A stretch of 64,000 bases of DNA from Rhodanobacter sp. DHB23 (GCF_014842975.1 NZ_JACYXK010000021.1:124001-188000), one strand, 5' to 3'. Shown: positions 31,781 to 39,986, counted from the stretch's first letter. Made by a program: numbers and translations. The notes: generated by a model from the sequence alone, not told the origin.

Positions 31781-31855
31781 ATGCTGCTGCTCGCCGCCCT
31801 CTCCGCCGTCCTTTCGCTGCTGCTGCTCGCCGGCATCGCCCGCAAGCCGTCGTGA
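31781..31855 (+). CDS. Possible 24-residue hydrophobic peptide coupled to metQ
   Basis: A short ORF, ATG 31781 to TGA 31855, encodes MLLLAALSAVLSLLLLAG and then IARKPS: a Leu/Ala helix followed by a short basic tail. Its stop overlaps the GTG start of metQ as GTGA, the same overlap style used elsewhere in this window for co-translated genes. It could be a real small membrane peptide, a leader that brings ribosomes to metQ, or chance. No strong ribosome site is seen before it. Confidence 0.4.
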   Translation: MLLLAALSAVLSLLLLAGIARKPS

Positions 31856-32646
31856 AGTGGCTGCTGCGCGCCGCCGGCGCCGCAGCCTTTGCCCTGCTGG
31901 CCGGCTGCTCCGCGCCGAAGCAGGATGCCGACACGCTGGTCGTGGCCGCCACCGCGATACCGCACGCGGAGATCCTTAAGCAGGTGCAGCCCATCCTGGC
32001 GAAGGAAGGCGTGAAGCTGGAGATCAAGGTATTCGCCGACTACGTGCAGCCAAACACCCAGGTGGCCGAGAAGAACATCGACCTCAACTACTTCCAGACC
32101 AGGCCCTACCTGGACGCCTTCAACAAGGAGCACGGCACCGACCTGGTGCCCATCGTGGGCGTGCACATCGAGCCGTTCGGCGCCTACTCGCGCAAGATCA
32201 AGAGCATCGACCAACTGCCCGACGGCGCCACCGTGACGCTGCCGAACGACCCGAGCAACGACAGCCGCGCCCTGCTGCTGCTTGCGAAGAACGGCCTGAT
32301 CACGCTGAAGGACCCGGCCAACGCGCTGTCCACGGTCAAGGACATCACGGCGAACCCGAAGCACCTGCAGTTCAAGGAGCTGGAGGCGGCGATGCTGCCG
32401 CGCACGCTGGACGAGGTGGACCTGGCGCTGATCAACACCAACTATGCGCTGGCGGCGGGCCTGAATCCCACCAAGGATGCGCTGCTGATCGAGAGCAAGG
32501 ATTCGCCCTACGTGAACTACCTGGTGGGCCGCCCCGACAACCGGAACGACCCGCGCGTGCAGAAGCTGGCGCAGGCGCTGACCAGCCCGGCGATCAAGGC
32601 GTTCATCGAGCAGAAGTACCAGGGCGCGGTGCTGCCGGCGTTCTGA
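31852..32646 (+). CDS. metQ: Methionine ABC transporter substrate-binding lipoprotein
   Basis: 264-residue NlpA-family lipoprotein that captures methionine in the periplasm. From the GTG at 31852, the signal peptide KWLLRAAGAAAFALLAGC ends in the lipobox LAGC (Cys19). The mature part has the family motifs VVAATAIPHAEIL, FADYVQPNTQV, DLNYFQTRPYL, LPNDPSNDSRALLLL and the C-terminal LVGRPDNRNDPRVQKL. A longer start at 31774 would put an Arg-rich, unlikely segment before the signal peptide. It follows metN and metI, with a possible small coupled ORF between. Confidence 0.94.
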   Translation: MKWLLRAAGAAAFALLAGCSAPKQDADTLVVAATAIPHAEILKQVQPILAKEGVKLEIKVFADYVQPNTQVAEKNIDLNYFQTRPYLDAFNKEHGTDLVPIVGVHIEPFGAYSRKIKSIDQLPDGATVTLPNDPSNDSRALLLLAKNGLITLKDPANALSTVKDITANPKHLQFKELEAAMLPRTLDEVDLALINTNYALAAGLNPTKDALLIESKDSPYVNYLVGRPDNRNDPRVQKLAQALTSPAIKAFIEQKYQGAVLPAF

Positions 32647-32673
32647 GCATCGGCGTTACGCATCACGCCGGAC

Positions 32674-32751
32674 GTAGGAGCGCACCCTGTGCGCGATTGC
32701 CTTGTGCTTCGATCAGAGTGCGAGGCAATCGCGCACAGGGTGCGCTCCTAC
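32674..32751. repeat. REP-type perfect inverted repeat (GTAGGAGCGCACCCTGTGCG family)
   Basis: 29-bp arms (32674-32702 and 32723-32751) match perfectly as inverted repeats around a 20-base loop. The arm begins GTAGGAGCGCACCCTGTGCG. The same 23-bp core recurs as an inverted pair at 61086-61162, and a degenerate one is at 58056-58079. It lies between convergent metQ and panD, where it may also act as a terminator. Confidence 0.93.
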
Positions 32752-32767
32752 GGATTCAACCACCGGC

Positions 32768-33154
32768 TCAGGCGGCCGCCATCTGCTTCGGGATCGAGCG
32801 GTTGGTGTGGGTGATGCGATTCTTCTCGTCCACGTAGACGCAGGTGGGCTGGAACTGCGCCAGCTCTTTCTCGTCGATCTGCGCGAACGCGGCGATGATG
32901 ATGAGGTCGCCCACCTGCACGCTGCGCGCGGCGCTGCCGTTCACCGAGATGATGCCGGAGCCTTCCTCGGCGCGCAGCGCGTAGGTGACGAAGCGCTCGC
33001 CGTTGTCGATGTCCCAGGCATGGATCTGCTCGTACTCGCGGATGCCCGCGGCGTCGAGCAGGTTGCCGTCGATCGCGATCGAGCCCTCGTAGTGCAGCTC
33101 GGCGTGGCTGACGGTGGCGCGATGGATCTTCGCCTTGAACATGTTCAGTTGCAT
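32768..33154 (-). CDS. panD: Aspartate 1-decarboxylase (pyruvoyl enzyme)
   Basis: 128-residue PanD, which makes beta-alanine for pantothenate. The self-cleavage site is Gly24-Ser25 in [10 protein letters not shown]; Ser25 becomes the pyruvoyl group. Other conserved parts are [27 protein letters not shown] and [19 protein letters not shown]. Self-processing needs PanZ in enterobacteria but not in most other bacteria. It is the last gene of panB-panC-panD, with 100 bp after panC. Confidence 0.96.
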   Translation of the reverse strand: MQLNMFKAKIHRATVSHAELHYEGSIAIDGNLLDAAGIREYEQIHAWDIDNGERFVTYALRAEEGSGIISVNGSAARSVQVGDLIIIAAFAQIDEKELAQFQPTCVYVDEKNRITHTNRSIPKQMAAA

Positions 33155-33254
33155 GACTTCGGTTTCCTGCGGGGACGGCCCGCGTGGGTGCGCATTATCG
33201 AACCGGCGACATTGCGCCGCAACATCGGCTGTTCAGCCAGGAAATGGGGGCGTT

Positions 33255-34100
33255 TCAGTCGAACGGCAAGTTGTCGATCAGGCGCGTCGAGCCCAGCCGC
33301 GCGGCGACCAGGGCCACCAGCCCTTCGCGCTCGCCATCGGCCGGCTCGGACAGGTCCTCGGCACGGCGGATCGCCGCGTAGTCCGGCACGAAGCCCGCAC
33401 GCTCCAGCTTCGAATGCGCGGCCTCCTCGATGATGCGCCGGGCGTGGCCCTTGTCCAGCAGCTCGCGCATCTGCTGCAGGGTCTGCCGGATCAACGGCGC
33501 CTGCGCCCGTTCCGCCCCGGTGAGGTACTGGTTGCGCGAGCTCAATGCCAGCCCGTCGTCGGCACGCAGGGTGGGCGCACCGATCACCTTCACCGGCAGC
33601 GCCAGGTCGCCGACCATCCGCTCGATCACCTTGAGCTGCTGGAAGTCCTTCTGGCCGAACACCGCCAGGTCCGGCTGCACCAGGTTGAACAGCTTGCACA
33701 CCACGGTGGCGACGCCGTCGAAATGGCCGGGACGGTGCGCGCCTTCCAGCGTGTCGGTGATACCGGGCACGTGGATGCTCACGCCCTGCTCCGCACCGAA
33801 CGGATACATCGTCGCCACTTCCGGGGCGAACAGCAGGTCGCAGCCATGTTCGGCGAGGCCGGCCTGGTCCTGCACCAGGGTGCGCGGGTAGCGCTCGAAG
33901 TCCTCGTTCGGCCCGAACTGGGTGGGATTGACGAACACCGTGGCCACCACGCGGTCGGCGCGCGCGCGCGCCAGCTTCAGCAGCGAATGGTGCCCGGCGT
34001 GCAGGTTGCCCATGGTGGGCACCAGCGCGACGATCTGGCCCTGGGAGCGCCAGCCGCGGATGGCGGCGCGCAGCGCCGGGGCGTCTTGCACGGTTTGCAT
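33255..34100 (-). CDS. panC: Pantothenate synthetase
   Basis: 281-residue PanC, which joins pantoate and beta-alanine using ATP. Motifs: VPTMGNLHAGHHSLLKLAR (HIGH-like), VFVNPTQFGPNEDFERYPR, FGQKDFQQLKVIERM, and LALSSRNQYL (KMSKS-like region). ATG 34100 gives the normal family start; the ORF extends upstream into the 23-bp gap after panB. It acts after PanB and PanD, both encoded alongside. Confidence 0.96.
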   Translation of the reverse strand: MQTVQDAPALRAAIRGWRSQGQIVALVPTMGNLHAGHHSLLKLARARADRVVATVFVNPTQFGPNEDFERYPRTLVQDQAGLAEHGCDLLFAPEVATMYPFGAEQGVSIHVPGITDTLEGAHRPGHFDGVATVVCKLFNLVQPDLAVFGQKDFQQLKVIERMVGDLALPVKVIGAPTLRADDGLALSSRNQYLTGAERAQAPLIRQTLQQMRELLDKGHARRIIEEAAHSKLERAGFVPDYAAIRRAEDLSEPADGEREGLVALVAARLGSTRLIDNLPFD

Positions 34101-34123
34101 GGAATGTTCTCGGTCAGTGAGGC

Positions 34124-34954
34124 TCAGTTGAAGCAATGCTCGGGCGCCGGGAACGCCCCGCTGCGCACGTCGGCCGCATAGGCGGCGAGCGCGGCCGCCA
34201 CAGAATCGCGGCCGGCAAGGAAATCCTTGCTGAACTTGGGCCGCTTGCCGGGCGTGATGCCGAGCATGTCGTGGATCACCAGGACCTGGCCGTCGCAGTG
34301 CGGGCCGGCGCCGATGCCGATCACCGGGATCTTCAGCGCCTGCGTCACCCGCTTGCCCAACGCTGTGGGCACGCCCTCCAGCACCAGCAGGTCCGCCCCC
34401 GCGGCCTGCACGGCCTGCGCCTCGGCGAAGATGCGGTCCGCCGTTTCCTGCTCACGGCCCTGGATGCGGAAGCCGCCGAACTTGTGCACCGATTGCGGCG
34501 TGAGGCCCAGGTGCGCGCAGACCGGGATCGCGCGCGCCACCAGTGCGGCGACCGCGTCGAGGATGTGCGGCGCCGCGCCTTCGATCTTCACCATCGCCGC
34601 GCCCGCCTCGCCCACCAGCCGCGCGCCGGCTTCCAGCGTATGTGGCACGTCGCGGTCGGCCATGAACGGCAGGTCGGCCACCAGCAGCGTGGCGGACAGC
34701 CCGCGCGCCACCGCCTGCGTGTGGTAGACCATGTGGTCCAACGTCACCGGCAGGGTGCTCTTGTGCCCCTGCACCACCATGCCCAGCGAATCGCCCACCA
34801 GCGCCACGTCGATGCCGGCCAGTTCCACCTGCGCGGCAAGGCTGTAGTCGTAGGCGGTGAGCACGGCGATGCGGCGGCCTTCGGCCTTCATGGCATGCAG
34901 GCCGGGCACGGTGACCGGCTTGCGCGCGGGAATGGTGGCGGGATCCACGTACAC
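34124..34954 (-). CDS. panB: 3-methyl-2-oxobutanoate hydroxymethyltransferase
   Basis: 276-residue PanB, which transfers a hydroxymethyl group from methylene-tetrahydrofolate to ketoisovalerate, the first step to pantothenate. Motifs: MLTAYDYS-like VLTAYDYSLAAQVELAGID, VGDSLGMVVQGHKSTLPVT (metal-binding Asp), VPVCAHLGLTPQ-like IPVCAHLGLTPQSV and IGIGAGPHCDGQVLVIHD. It starts with GTG at 34954. It heads panB-panC-panD and lies 46 bp after folK, so folate and pantothenate genes form one minus-strand run. Confidence 0.96.
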   Translation of the reverse strand: MYVDPATIPARKPVTVPGLHAMKAEGRRIAVLTAYDYSLAAQVELAGIDVALVGDSLGMVVQGHKSTLPVTLDHMVYHTQAVARGLSATLLVADLPFMADRDVPHTLEAGARLVGEAGAAMVKIEGAAPHILDAVAALVARAIPVCAHLGLTPQSVHKFGGFRIQGREQETADRIFAEAQAVQAAGADLLVLEGVPTALGKRVTQALKIPVIGIGAGPHCDGQVLVIHDMLGITPGKRPKFSKDFLAGRDSVAAALAAYAADVRSGAFPAPEHCFN

Positions 34955-35000
34955 GATGATGCCTCGAATCGGGAATCCGCCAATTATCCGCTGCGCCGCA

Positions 35001-35498
35001 TCATTCGGCCACCCGGCCCTCGGCCAGGCGCTCGCAACCCTGCGTATCCGTCGCGGCGAGCAGGTCGGCCACGCGGCCCTGCCCCGGCAGCACGAGGTCG
35101 GGCGACAGCTCGGCCAGCGGCAGCAGCACGAAGGCGCGTTCGGCGATGCGGGGATGCGGCAGGGTCAGGCGGGCGTCGTCCAGTTGCACGCCATCCATGT
35201 GCAGCAGGTCAAGGTCCAGCGTGCGCGGCCCGTTGCGCTCGGCGCGCACGCGGCCAGCGCGCTGCTCGATGGCCAGCAGCGCGTCGAGCAAGGCGTGCGG
35301 TTCCAGGCCGGTTTCCAGCAAGGCGGCGGCGTTGACGAACGGCGGCTGCGCCAGCACGCCCCACGGCGGGGTTCGATACAGCCGCGAACGGCGCAGCAAT
35401 CGGGTATGCGGCAAGCGCGCCAGCGCGTCCATGGCATCCAGCACCTGCAGGCACGGATCGCCGATATTGCCGCCCAGCGCGACGTAGGCCGCGGTCAC
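35001..35498 (-). CDS. folK: 2-amino-4-hydroxy-6-hydroxymethyldihydropteridine pyrophosphokinase
   Basis: 165-residue HPPK of folate synthesis. Conserved segments: AYVALGGNIGDPCLQV at the N-terminus, SRLYRTPPWGVLAQPPFVNAA in the middle, and GPRTLDLDLLHMDG with the two Asp that bind magnesium, followed by LPHPRIAERAFVLLPLAEL. It starts with GTG at 35498, overlapping the pcnB stop by four bases (GTGA). pcnB-folK-panB is a conserved order in gammaproteobacteria. Confidence 0.95.
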   Translation of the reverse strand: MTAAYVALGGNIGDPCLQVLDAMDALARLPHTRLLRRSRLYRTPPWGVLAQPPFVNAAALLETGLEPHALLDALLAIEQRAGRVRAERNGPRTLDLDLLHMDGVQLDDARLTLPHPRIAERAFVLLPLAELSPDLVLPGQGRVADLLAATDTQGCERLAEGRVAE

Positions 35499-36847
35499 GC
35501 CGGCTTCGATTTCGCCGCGGGTTTGCGCCGGCGGCGCTTGCGCACGGGGCTGGCCGCGGGCGCGCCGGGGTCGGCGTCATTGCCGCCGCCGTGCGTCGGC
35601 AACGCCGCCGCCAGCGTGTCGTGCGGCAACTGCTGCGCGTGGTCCCACCACAAGCCCAGCTCGCGGATCGCCGGCGACTCGTGCCCGCGCAGCAGCAGGA
35701 AGTCGAACGCGGCGCGGAAGCGCGGATGCGTCAGCAGGCGCAACACCTTCTTGCGCTGGATCTGCTCGAAGCGCGGCTGCAGCGACCAGATCTCTTCCAT
35801 GGTGAGGGTGAAACGCCGCGGGATCGCCACGCGCTGGCACTGCTCGGCCACCACCTGCATCGCGGCGTGCGCCCAGGCGTCGTTGGCGTCCTTGCCGCGG
35901 GCGATCTGGTGGTGCGCCAGGTCGCGCACCTCGCCCCACAGCAGTACGGCGAACAGGAAGGCCGGCGTCACCGACTTGCCCTCGGCCACGCGCTCGTCGG
36001 TGTTCGCCAGGCCCTGCTCGACCAGTGCGCGCAGGGCTTCGTCGCCACGCTTCAGCGCACGCGCCGTGGCCGGGAACAGGAACTGCAGCAGGCCACACTG
36101 CTCGAGCATGCGGAAGCTCTTCAGCCCGTGCCCGGCGAGGAACATCTTCAACGACTCATCGAACAGCCGCGCCGGCGACGCCTCCAGCAACAGCGAGCCC
36201 AGCTCCGCGAACGGCGCAGCGGCGGCCGCGTCGATGCTGAAGCCGAGCTTGGCGGCCAGCCGCGCCGCGCGCAGCATGCGCACCGGATCCTCGCGGTAGC
36301 GCGTGGCCGGCTCGCCGATCAGGCGCAGCACGTGGTCCTGCAGGTCCTGCATGCCGCCCACGTAGTCGCGCACCGAGAAATCGCTGATGTCGTAGTACAT
36401 CGCGTTGACGCGGAAGTCGCGGCGAATGGCATCTTCCTCGATCGAGCCCCACACGTTGTCGCGCACGATGCGGCCGTCGACGATGTGACGCTCGCCCTCC
36501 GCGCCCTCCTCCTCGCCGGTGCCGCGGAAGGTCGCCACCTCGATGATCTCCGGCCCGAACACCACGTGGGCCAGCCGGAAGCGGCGGCCGATCAGGCGGC
36601 AGTTGCGGAACAGCTTCTTCACCTCGTCCGGCGTGGCACTGGTGGCCACGTCGAAATCCTTGGGCCGGCCGCCCAGCAGCAGGTCGCGCACCGCGCCGCC
36701 GACCAGGAAGGCGTCGTAGCCGGCCTCGTTGAGGCGGTACAGCACGCGCAGCGCGGCCTTGCTGATGTTCTTGCGGGAAATCGTGTGCTGCTCGCGCGGG
36801 ATGATGCGCAGCGCGGGCCTGACGTCGTTCCTGGCTTCGGGATTCAA
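35495..36847 (-). CDS. pcnB: Poly(A) polymerase I
   Basis: 450-residue PcnB, which adds A tails to RNA 3' ends and promotes decay. The nucleotidyltransferase motif is AFLVGGAVRDLLLGGRPKDF followed by DVATSATP (catalytic Asp pair). The flexible loop RRFRLAHVVFG and the RDFRVNAMYYDI motif follow. The C-terminus is the basic tail VRKRRRRKPAAKSK seen in PcnB. The usual start region LRIIPREQHTISRKNISKAA is preceded by a TTG at 36847; no ATG or GTG lies nearer in frame. The gene diverges from tRNA-Glu. Confidence 0.95.
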   Translation of the reverse strand: MNPEARNDVRPALRIIPREQHTISRKNISKAALRVLYRLNEAGYDAFLVGGAVRDLLLGGRPKDFDVATSATPDEVKKLFRNCRLIGRRFRLAHVVFGPEIIEVATFRGTGEEEGAEGERHIVDGRIVRDNVWGSIEEDAIRRDFRVNAMYYDISDFSVRDYVGGMQDLQDHVLRLIGEPATRYREDPVRMLRAARLAAKLGFSIDAAAAAPFAELGSLLLEASPARLFDESLKMFLAGHGLKSFRMLEQCGLLQFLFPATARALKRGDEALRALVEQGLANTDERVAEGKSVTPAFLFAVLLWGEVRDLAHHQIARGKDANDAWAHAAMQVVAEQCQRVAIPRRFTLTMEEIWSLQPRFEQIQRKKVLRLLTHPRFRAAFDFLLLRGHESPAIRELGLWWDHAQQLPHDTLAAALPTHGGGNDADPGAPAASPVRKRRRRKPAAKSKPA

Positions 36848-36943
36848 GCGGCTGGGATTCCTGGCGGGTACTTGTCCGGCACGCCGCCTCGCGACGGCGC
36901 GACGGCCTGCAAGCCGTGCATGATACCCGCCATCGCCGCGGCA

Positions 36944-36971
36944 TTGCCGAACGGAACAATTCCGCTATACT
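36944..36971 (+). promoter_or_regulatory. Sigma-70 promoter of tRNA-Glu
   Basis: TTGCCG (36944-36949), a 16-base spacer and TATACT (36966-36971) form a near-consensus promoter 20 bp before the tRNA. The following ACCGCGCTC is a GC-rich discriminator as in stringently controlled stable RNA promoters. Confidence 0.8.
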
Positions 36972-36991
36972 ACCGCGCTCTGCAAGACTCC

Positions 36992-37067
36992 GCTCCCATC
37001 GTCTAGCGGTCCAGGACACCGCCCTCTCAAGGCGGGAACACGAGTTCGAACCTCGTTGGGAGCGCCA
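36992..37067 (+). tRNA. tRNA-Glu (anticodon CUC)
   Basis: 76-nt cloverleaf. The acceptor stem is GCTCCCA with TGGGAGC, and the 3' GCCA end is encoded. The anticodon stem is CCGCC (37019-37023) with GGCGG, and the loop CTCTCAA gives anticodon CUC, reading GAG. The T arm has GTTCGAA. A strong promoter lies directly upstream. In a GC-rich genome GAG is a main Glu codon, so this isoacceptor matters. Confidence 0.96.
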
Positions 37068-37150
37068 TTTGCTTGTGCGATTCGTCCGGAATCGCCGCAC
37101 GGCGCGGGAATACGGCAAGCTTCGAGTGCTTGCCTTGTCCGAGCGCCACC

Positions 37151-37178
37151 AGCGGCCATCCATGGCCGCACTCCTCAG
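37151..37178 (-). repeat. Half copy of the dispersed palindromic repeat (head only)
   Basis: On the minus strand CTGAGGAGTGCGGCCATGGA continues into TGGCCGCTG, matching the 5' edge and head palindrome of the 60-bp family; the tail is missing. It lies in the 338-bp gap between tRNA-Glu and fdxA, which holds no gene. Confidence 0.75.
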
Positions 37179-37185
37179 AAACAGC

Positions 37186-37217
37186 CGGCACGATCAAGCG
37201 ATCGTGCCGCTTGTTTT
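37186..37217 (+). terminator. Terminator downstream of tRNA-Glu
   Basis: CGGCACGATC-AAGC-GATCGTGCCG is a perfect 10-bp stem followed by CTTGTTTTT. It is the only clear terminator for the tRNA transcript, about 120 bp after the mature 3' end. Confidence 0.8.
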
Positions 37218-37405
37218 TGGGCGACGGCCCAGGCGGCAGTCGCTTGCCCCGGCTCCCGGGTAAGGCGCGGCCACCTTGCACGCTCCCGCCCCAGCCCCGC
37301 TTCCGCAGGCGGGCAAAATGACCATGCCGGGTCGCGCCTGCGACTTCTCAGCCGGCGCGCATTGCAGTCATACTTGCCAACGCCCCAACGCAAGAGCCCC
37401 GTCCC

Positions 37406-37729
37406 ATGACCTTCGTCGTCACCGACAACTGCATCAAGTGCAAGTACACCGACTGCGTGGAAGTCTGCCCGGTCGATGCCTTCCACGAAGGACCGAATTT
37501 CCTGGTGATCGACCCGGACGAGTGCATCGACTGCACGTTGTGCGAGCCGGAGTGCCCGATCAATGCGATCTACCCGGAGGACGACGTGCCCGGCGGCCAG
37601 GAAGGTTTCGTGGCGCTGAACGCGGAGTTGGCGAAGGCCTGGCCGGTGATCACCGAGCGCAAGGACGGCCTGGCCGACGCGAAGGAGTGGGAAGGCAAGC
37701 CGGACAAGCTCAAGCTGCTGCAGCGCTGA
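37406..37729 (+). CDS. fdxA: 7Fe ferredoxin FdxA
   Basis: 107-residue ferredoxin with one [3Fe-4S] and one [4Fe-4S] cluster. N-terminal cysteines: [20 protein letters not shown] (Cys9, 12, 17, 21). Second set: [17 protein letters not shown]. The C-terminal extension after about residue 60 ([20 protein letters not shown]) is the standard part that packs against the clusters in the Azotobacter FdI type. It is a monocistronic gene with its own terminator. FdxA proteins take part in redox regulation and Fe-S metabolism. Confidence 0.95.
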   Translation: MTFVVTDNCIKCKYTDCVEVCPVDAFHEGPNFLVIDPDECIDCTLCEPECPINAIYPEDDVPGGQEGFVALNAELAKAWPVITERKDGLADAKEWEGKPDKLKLLQR

Positions 37730-37752
37730 ACCTTGAGCCCACGATACAAAAC

Positions 37753-37783
37753 AAAAATGCCGCCTCATCGGGCGGCATTTTCG
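37753..37783. terminator. Bidirectional terminator between fdxA and bamC
   Basis: AAAATGCCGCC-TCAT-CGGGCGGCATTTT has T tracts on both strands, so it can end both the fdxA transcript and the convergent dapA-bamC transcript. Confidence 0.9.
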
Positions 37784-37803
37784 TTGGCGTGGACGGAATG
37801 GGA

Positions 37804-38364
37804 TCAGCCGCCCATGCCCTTCTTCAACGCATCGATGAGCTTGGCGACCGCGCCTTCGTCGCCCTGCGCACGCACTTCGCTGGCACTGTCCCCGCTGGGG
37901 TTCACGGTGACCTGCACCGAGTGCGTGGCGGTGTCGGCGGAACTCTTGTCGTGGTGGAACATGCGGCCGAAGAAGCCGCGCTTCTTCGCCACCGTCGCAC
38001 CGCCCACCACGCTCACCGTGTAGCTGTGCGCGCTGTCGTCATGGCTGGTCACCTGGCCCGCGCTGCCGGTGGCCGCCAGCAACTGGCCCACCTTCTGGTA
38101 GGCGGCGTCGACGGAACCGGACACCACGAAGGCATCGGAGATCACGCCGGGCACGGGAGCGGCCTGGGCCTGGCCCGAGCCGGGCGGCGGGATCACCAGC
38201 GCCGCCGTCGCCGGCGGCGTGTCCAGGCCCGGCGGGATTTCCAGCGGAGCCTCCTGCTTGGCCGTCTCCCACGCCTTCGTGGATCGGAACATGCCGCAAC
38301 CGGAAAGCAGCAAGCCTGCAAGGGCCAGCGCCGGCAGGGTCACGAGTAGCGAGGATTTCTTCAT
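37804..38364 (-). CDS. bamC: BamC-like lipoprotein
   Basis: 186-residue lipoprotein with lipobox LLSGC (about Cys23). The N-terminal unstructured segment has ETAKQEAPLEIPPGLDTPP, the lasso motif of BamC (NlpB) that binds BamD. A single helix-grip-like domain follows (about 75-185: VSGSVDAAYQKVGQLLAATG and SVQVTVNPSGD), whereas E. coli BamC (344 residues) has two, so this is the short xanthomonad form. It lies directly after dapA, the same order as dapA-bamC in E. coli. It is a component of the outer membrane barrel assembly machine. Confidence 0.85.
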   Translation of the reverse strand: MKKSSLLVTLPALALAGLLLSGCGMFRSTKAWETAKQEAPLEIPPGLDTPPATAALVIPPPGSGQAQAAPVPGVISDAFVVSGSVDAAYQKVGQLLAATGSAGQVTSHDDSAHSYTVSVVGGATVAKKRGFFGRMFHHDKSSADTATHSVQVTVNPSGDSASEVRAQGDEGAVAKLIDALKKGMGG

Positions 38365-38415
38365 GCAAGGGTTTTCCGTGGAAGGTTCGTTGATGGCCGC
38401 CGGGGCGGCTTTCTA

Positions 38416-39342
38416 TCAGGCAGCTTGCGCCAAGGATGCCAGACTGGACAGCGCTTCGCGCAAACGGGCGCGCTCCGGGCCTTCGGCCAGTTCCACCAGC
38501 GGCAGCCGCGGCGATGCCGAGCCCAGCCCCAGTTCCGGCAGGCCGGCCTTGACCGCGATCGGGTTCGGCGCGCAGTTCAGCGCCTGCACCAGCGGCGCCA
38601 ACGCATCGTCGCAACGCGTCGTGGCAGTCCGGTCGCCGCCGGTGGCCGCGTCGCACAGCGCGCGGAACATCTTCGGCACCAGGTTCGCCACCACCGAGAT
38701 GGTACCGGCCGCGCCCGCCAGCATGGCCTGCCCGGCCGTACCGTCGTCGCCGGAGAGATAGACGAAATCCGGGCGCGCAAGTTCCGCCAGCGCGGCAATG
38801 CGCCCGGCGTCGGCGCGCGCTTCCTTGATGCCGACGATGGCCGGGTGACCGGCAAGCTGGGCCACCGTCTCCGGCAGCAGGTCGCAGGCGGTGCGCGCGG
38901 GCACGTTGTAGAGCAGCACTGGCAGGCCGCCGTGCTCGGCGACTTCGAGGAAGTGGCGGCACATGCCTTCCTGCGTGGGGCGCACGTAATAGGGCGTCAC
39001 CACCAGCGCGGCATCGGCGCCCAGCGCCCTGGCGCGGCGCGTGAGCGCCACGGTCTTCGCGGTGCCCGCCTCGCCGGTGCCGGCGATCACCGGTACGCGG
39101 CCGGCGACGTGCTCCAGCGCGAACGCGAGCAGGCGGTCGAACTCGTCGTGTTCGAGCATGTGCGCTTCGCCGGTGGAGCCGGCCACCACCAGCGCCTGCG
39201 TGCCGCCGGCGAGCTGGTGGTCGAGCAGGCGCGCGAACGCCGGCAGGTCGAGCGCGCCGTCGGGCGCGAACGGCGTGGCCAGCGCGCAGATGCTTCCGCG
39301 AATGTCCAAGGTCGGATACCACTTGATAAACCAGCCTTGCAT
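38416..39342 (-). CDS. dapA: 4-hydroxy-tetrahydrodipicolinate synthase
   Basis: DapA condenses pyruvate with aspartate semialdehyde in lysine and diaminopimelate synthesis. Motifs: GSICALATPFAPDGALDL, VVAGSTGEAHMLEHDEF, VTPYYVRPTQEGMCRHF (catalytic Tyr), LYNVPARTACDL, and IVGIKEARADAGRIAAL with the Schiff-base lysine in GIKEA. From ATG 39342 it is 308 residues; a TTG at 39309 would give 297, closer to the family average of 292, and is a real alternative. It is followed by bamC in the same direction and divergent from gcvR. Confidence 0.93.
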   Translation of the reverse strand: MQGWFIKWYPTLDIRGSICALATPFAPDGALDLPAFARLLDHQLAGGTQALVVAGSTGEAHMLEHDEFDRLLAFALEHVAGRVPVIAGTGEAGTAKTVALTRRARALGADAALVVTPYYVRPTQEGMCRHFLEVAEHGGLPVLLYNVPARTACDLLPETVAQLAGHPAIVGIKEARADAGRIAALAELARPDFVYLSGDDGTAGQAMLAGAAGTISVVANLVPKMFRALCDAATGGDRTATTRCDDALAPLVQALNCAPNPIAVKAGLPELGLGSASPRLPLVELAEGPERARLREALSSLASLAQAA

Positions 39343-39425
39343 GTTACTTGCGGGCTTGCGGGAGCGGCAAGTAAGCTGGCCTGCGCGATTCCCGCGCCGC
39401 GCGGGTTCCGGCACAGGCCATTCCA

Positions 39426-39986
39426 TTGAAATCGACGTCTCCCGCCCGTTCGGGCAGCGACAATCAGCTGCTGATCCACGCACTGACCTCGGCCGCCCAT
39501 TCGCCGCTCACCGCACTGACCCGCCGCATCGCCGACGCCGGCTGCAGCCTGGCCGAGTCGCGCGTGGCCACGATAGGCAACGAGGTGTCGGTCATGCTGC
39601 TGGCCAACGGCGCCTGGGACGCGCTGGCCAAGCTGGAAACCGCGCTGAACAAGCTGGCGCGCGACGAGAACCTGCGCCTCGCCCACTACCGCACCACGCC
39701 GCGCGAGCCGAATTCGCACCTGCTGCCGTACATGGTGGAGATCATCTCCGCCGACCGCCCCGGCATCGTGGCGCGCATCGTGGAGTTCTTCAGCCAGCAG
39801 GGCATCAGCGTCGAGCAACTGCACTCCACCCGCTACCTGGCGATGCAGACCGGCGCGGAGATGTTCCAGGCGCAGTTCACGATCGGCATCCCGGCCGACA
39901 TCCACATCGCCGCCTTGCGCGACGATTTCCTGGAGCTGTGCGACGGGCTGAACCTGGATGCCATCATGGATCCGGTGAAATTCTAG
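39426..39986 (+). CDS. gcvR: Glycine cleavage system repressor-type ACT protein
   Basis: 186-residue protein with two ACT domains: residues about 14-88 (LLIHALTSAAHSPLTALTRR) and about 102-182 (VEIISADRPGIVARIVEFFS). The second has the classic DRPGIV ligand turn. There is no DNA-binding domain, in line with GcvR, which works by binding GcvA. The order dapA-bamC divergent from gcvR-bcp matches E. coli, which supports the name. TTG 39426 is the start; no ATG or GTG is near the conserved part. Confidence 0.88.
   Translation: MKSTSPARSGSDNQLLIHALTSAAHSPLTALTRRIADAGCSLAESRVATIGNEVSVMLLANGAWDALAKLETALNKLARDENLRLAHYRTTPREPNSHLLPYMVEIISADRPGIVARIVEFFSQQGISVEQLHSTRYLAMQTGAEMFQAQFTIGIPADIHIAALRDDFLELCDGLNLDAIMDPVKF

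Noticed and set aside
31774-31851. Longer metQ start at ATG 31774
   Set aside because: It would place about 26 residues rich in Arg and Ala before a perfectly formed lipoprotein signal peptide that begins at the GTG 31852.
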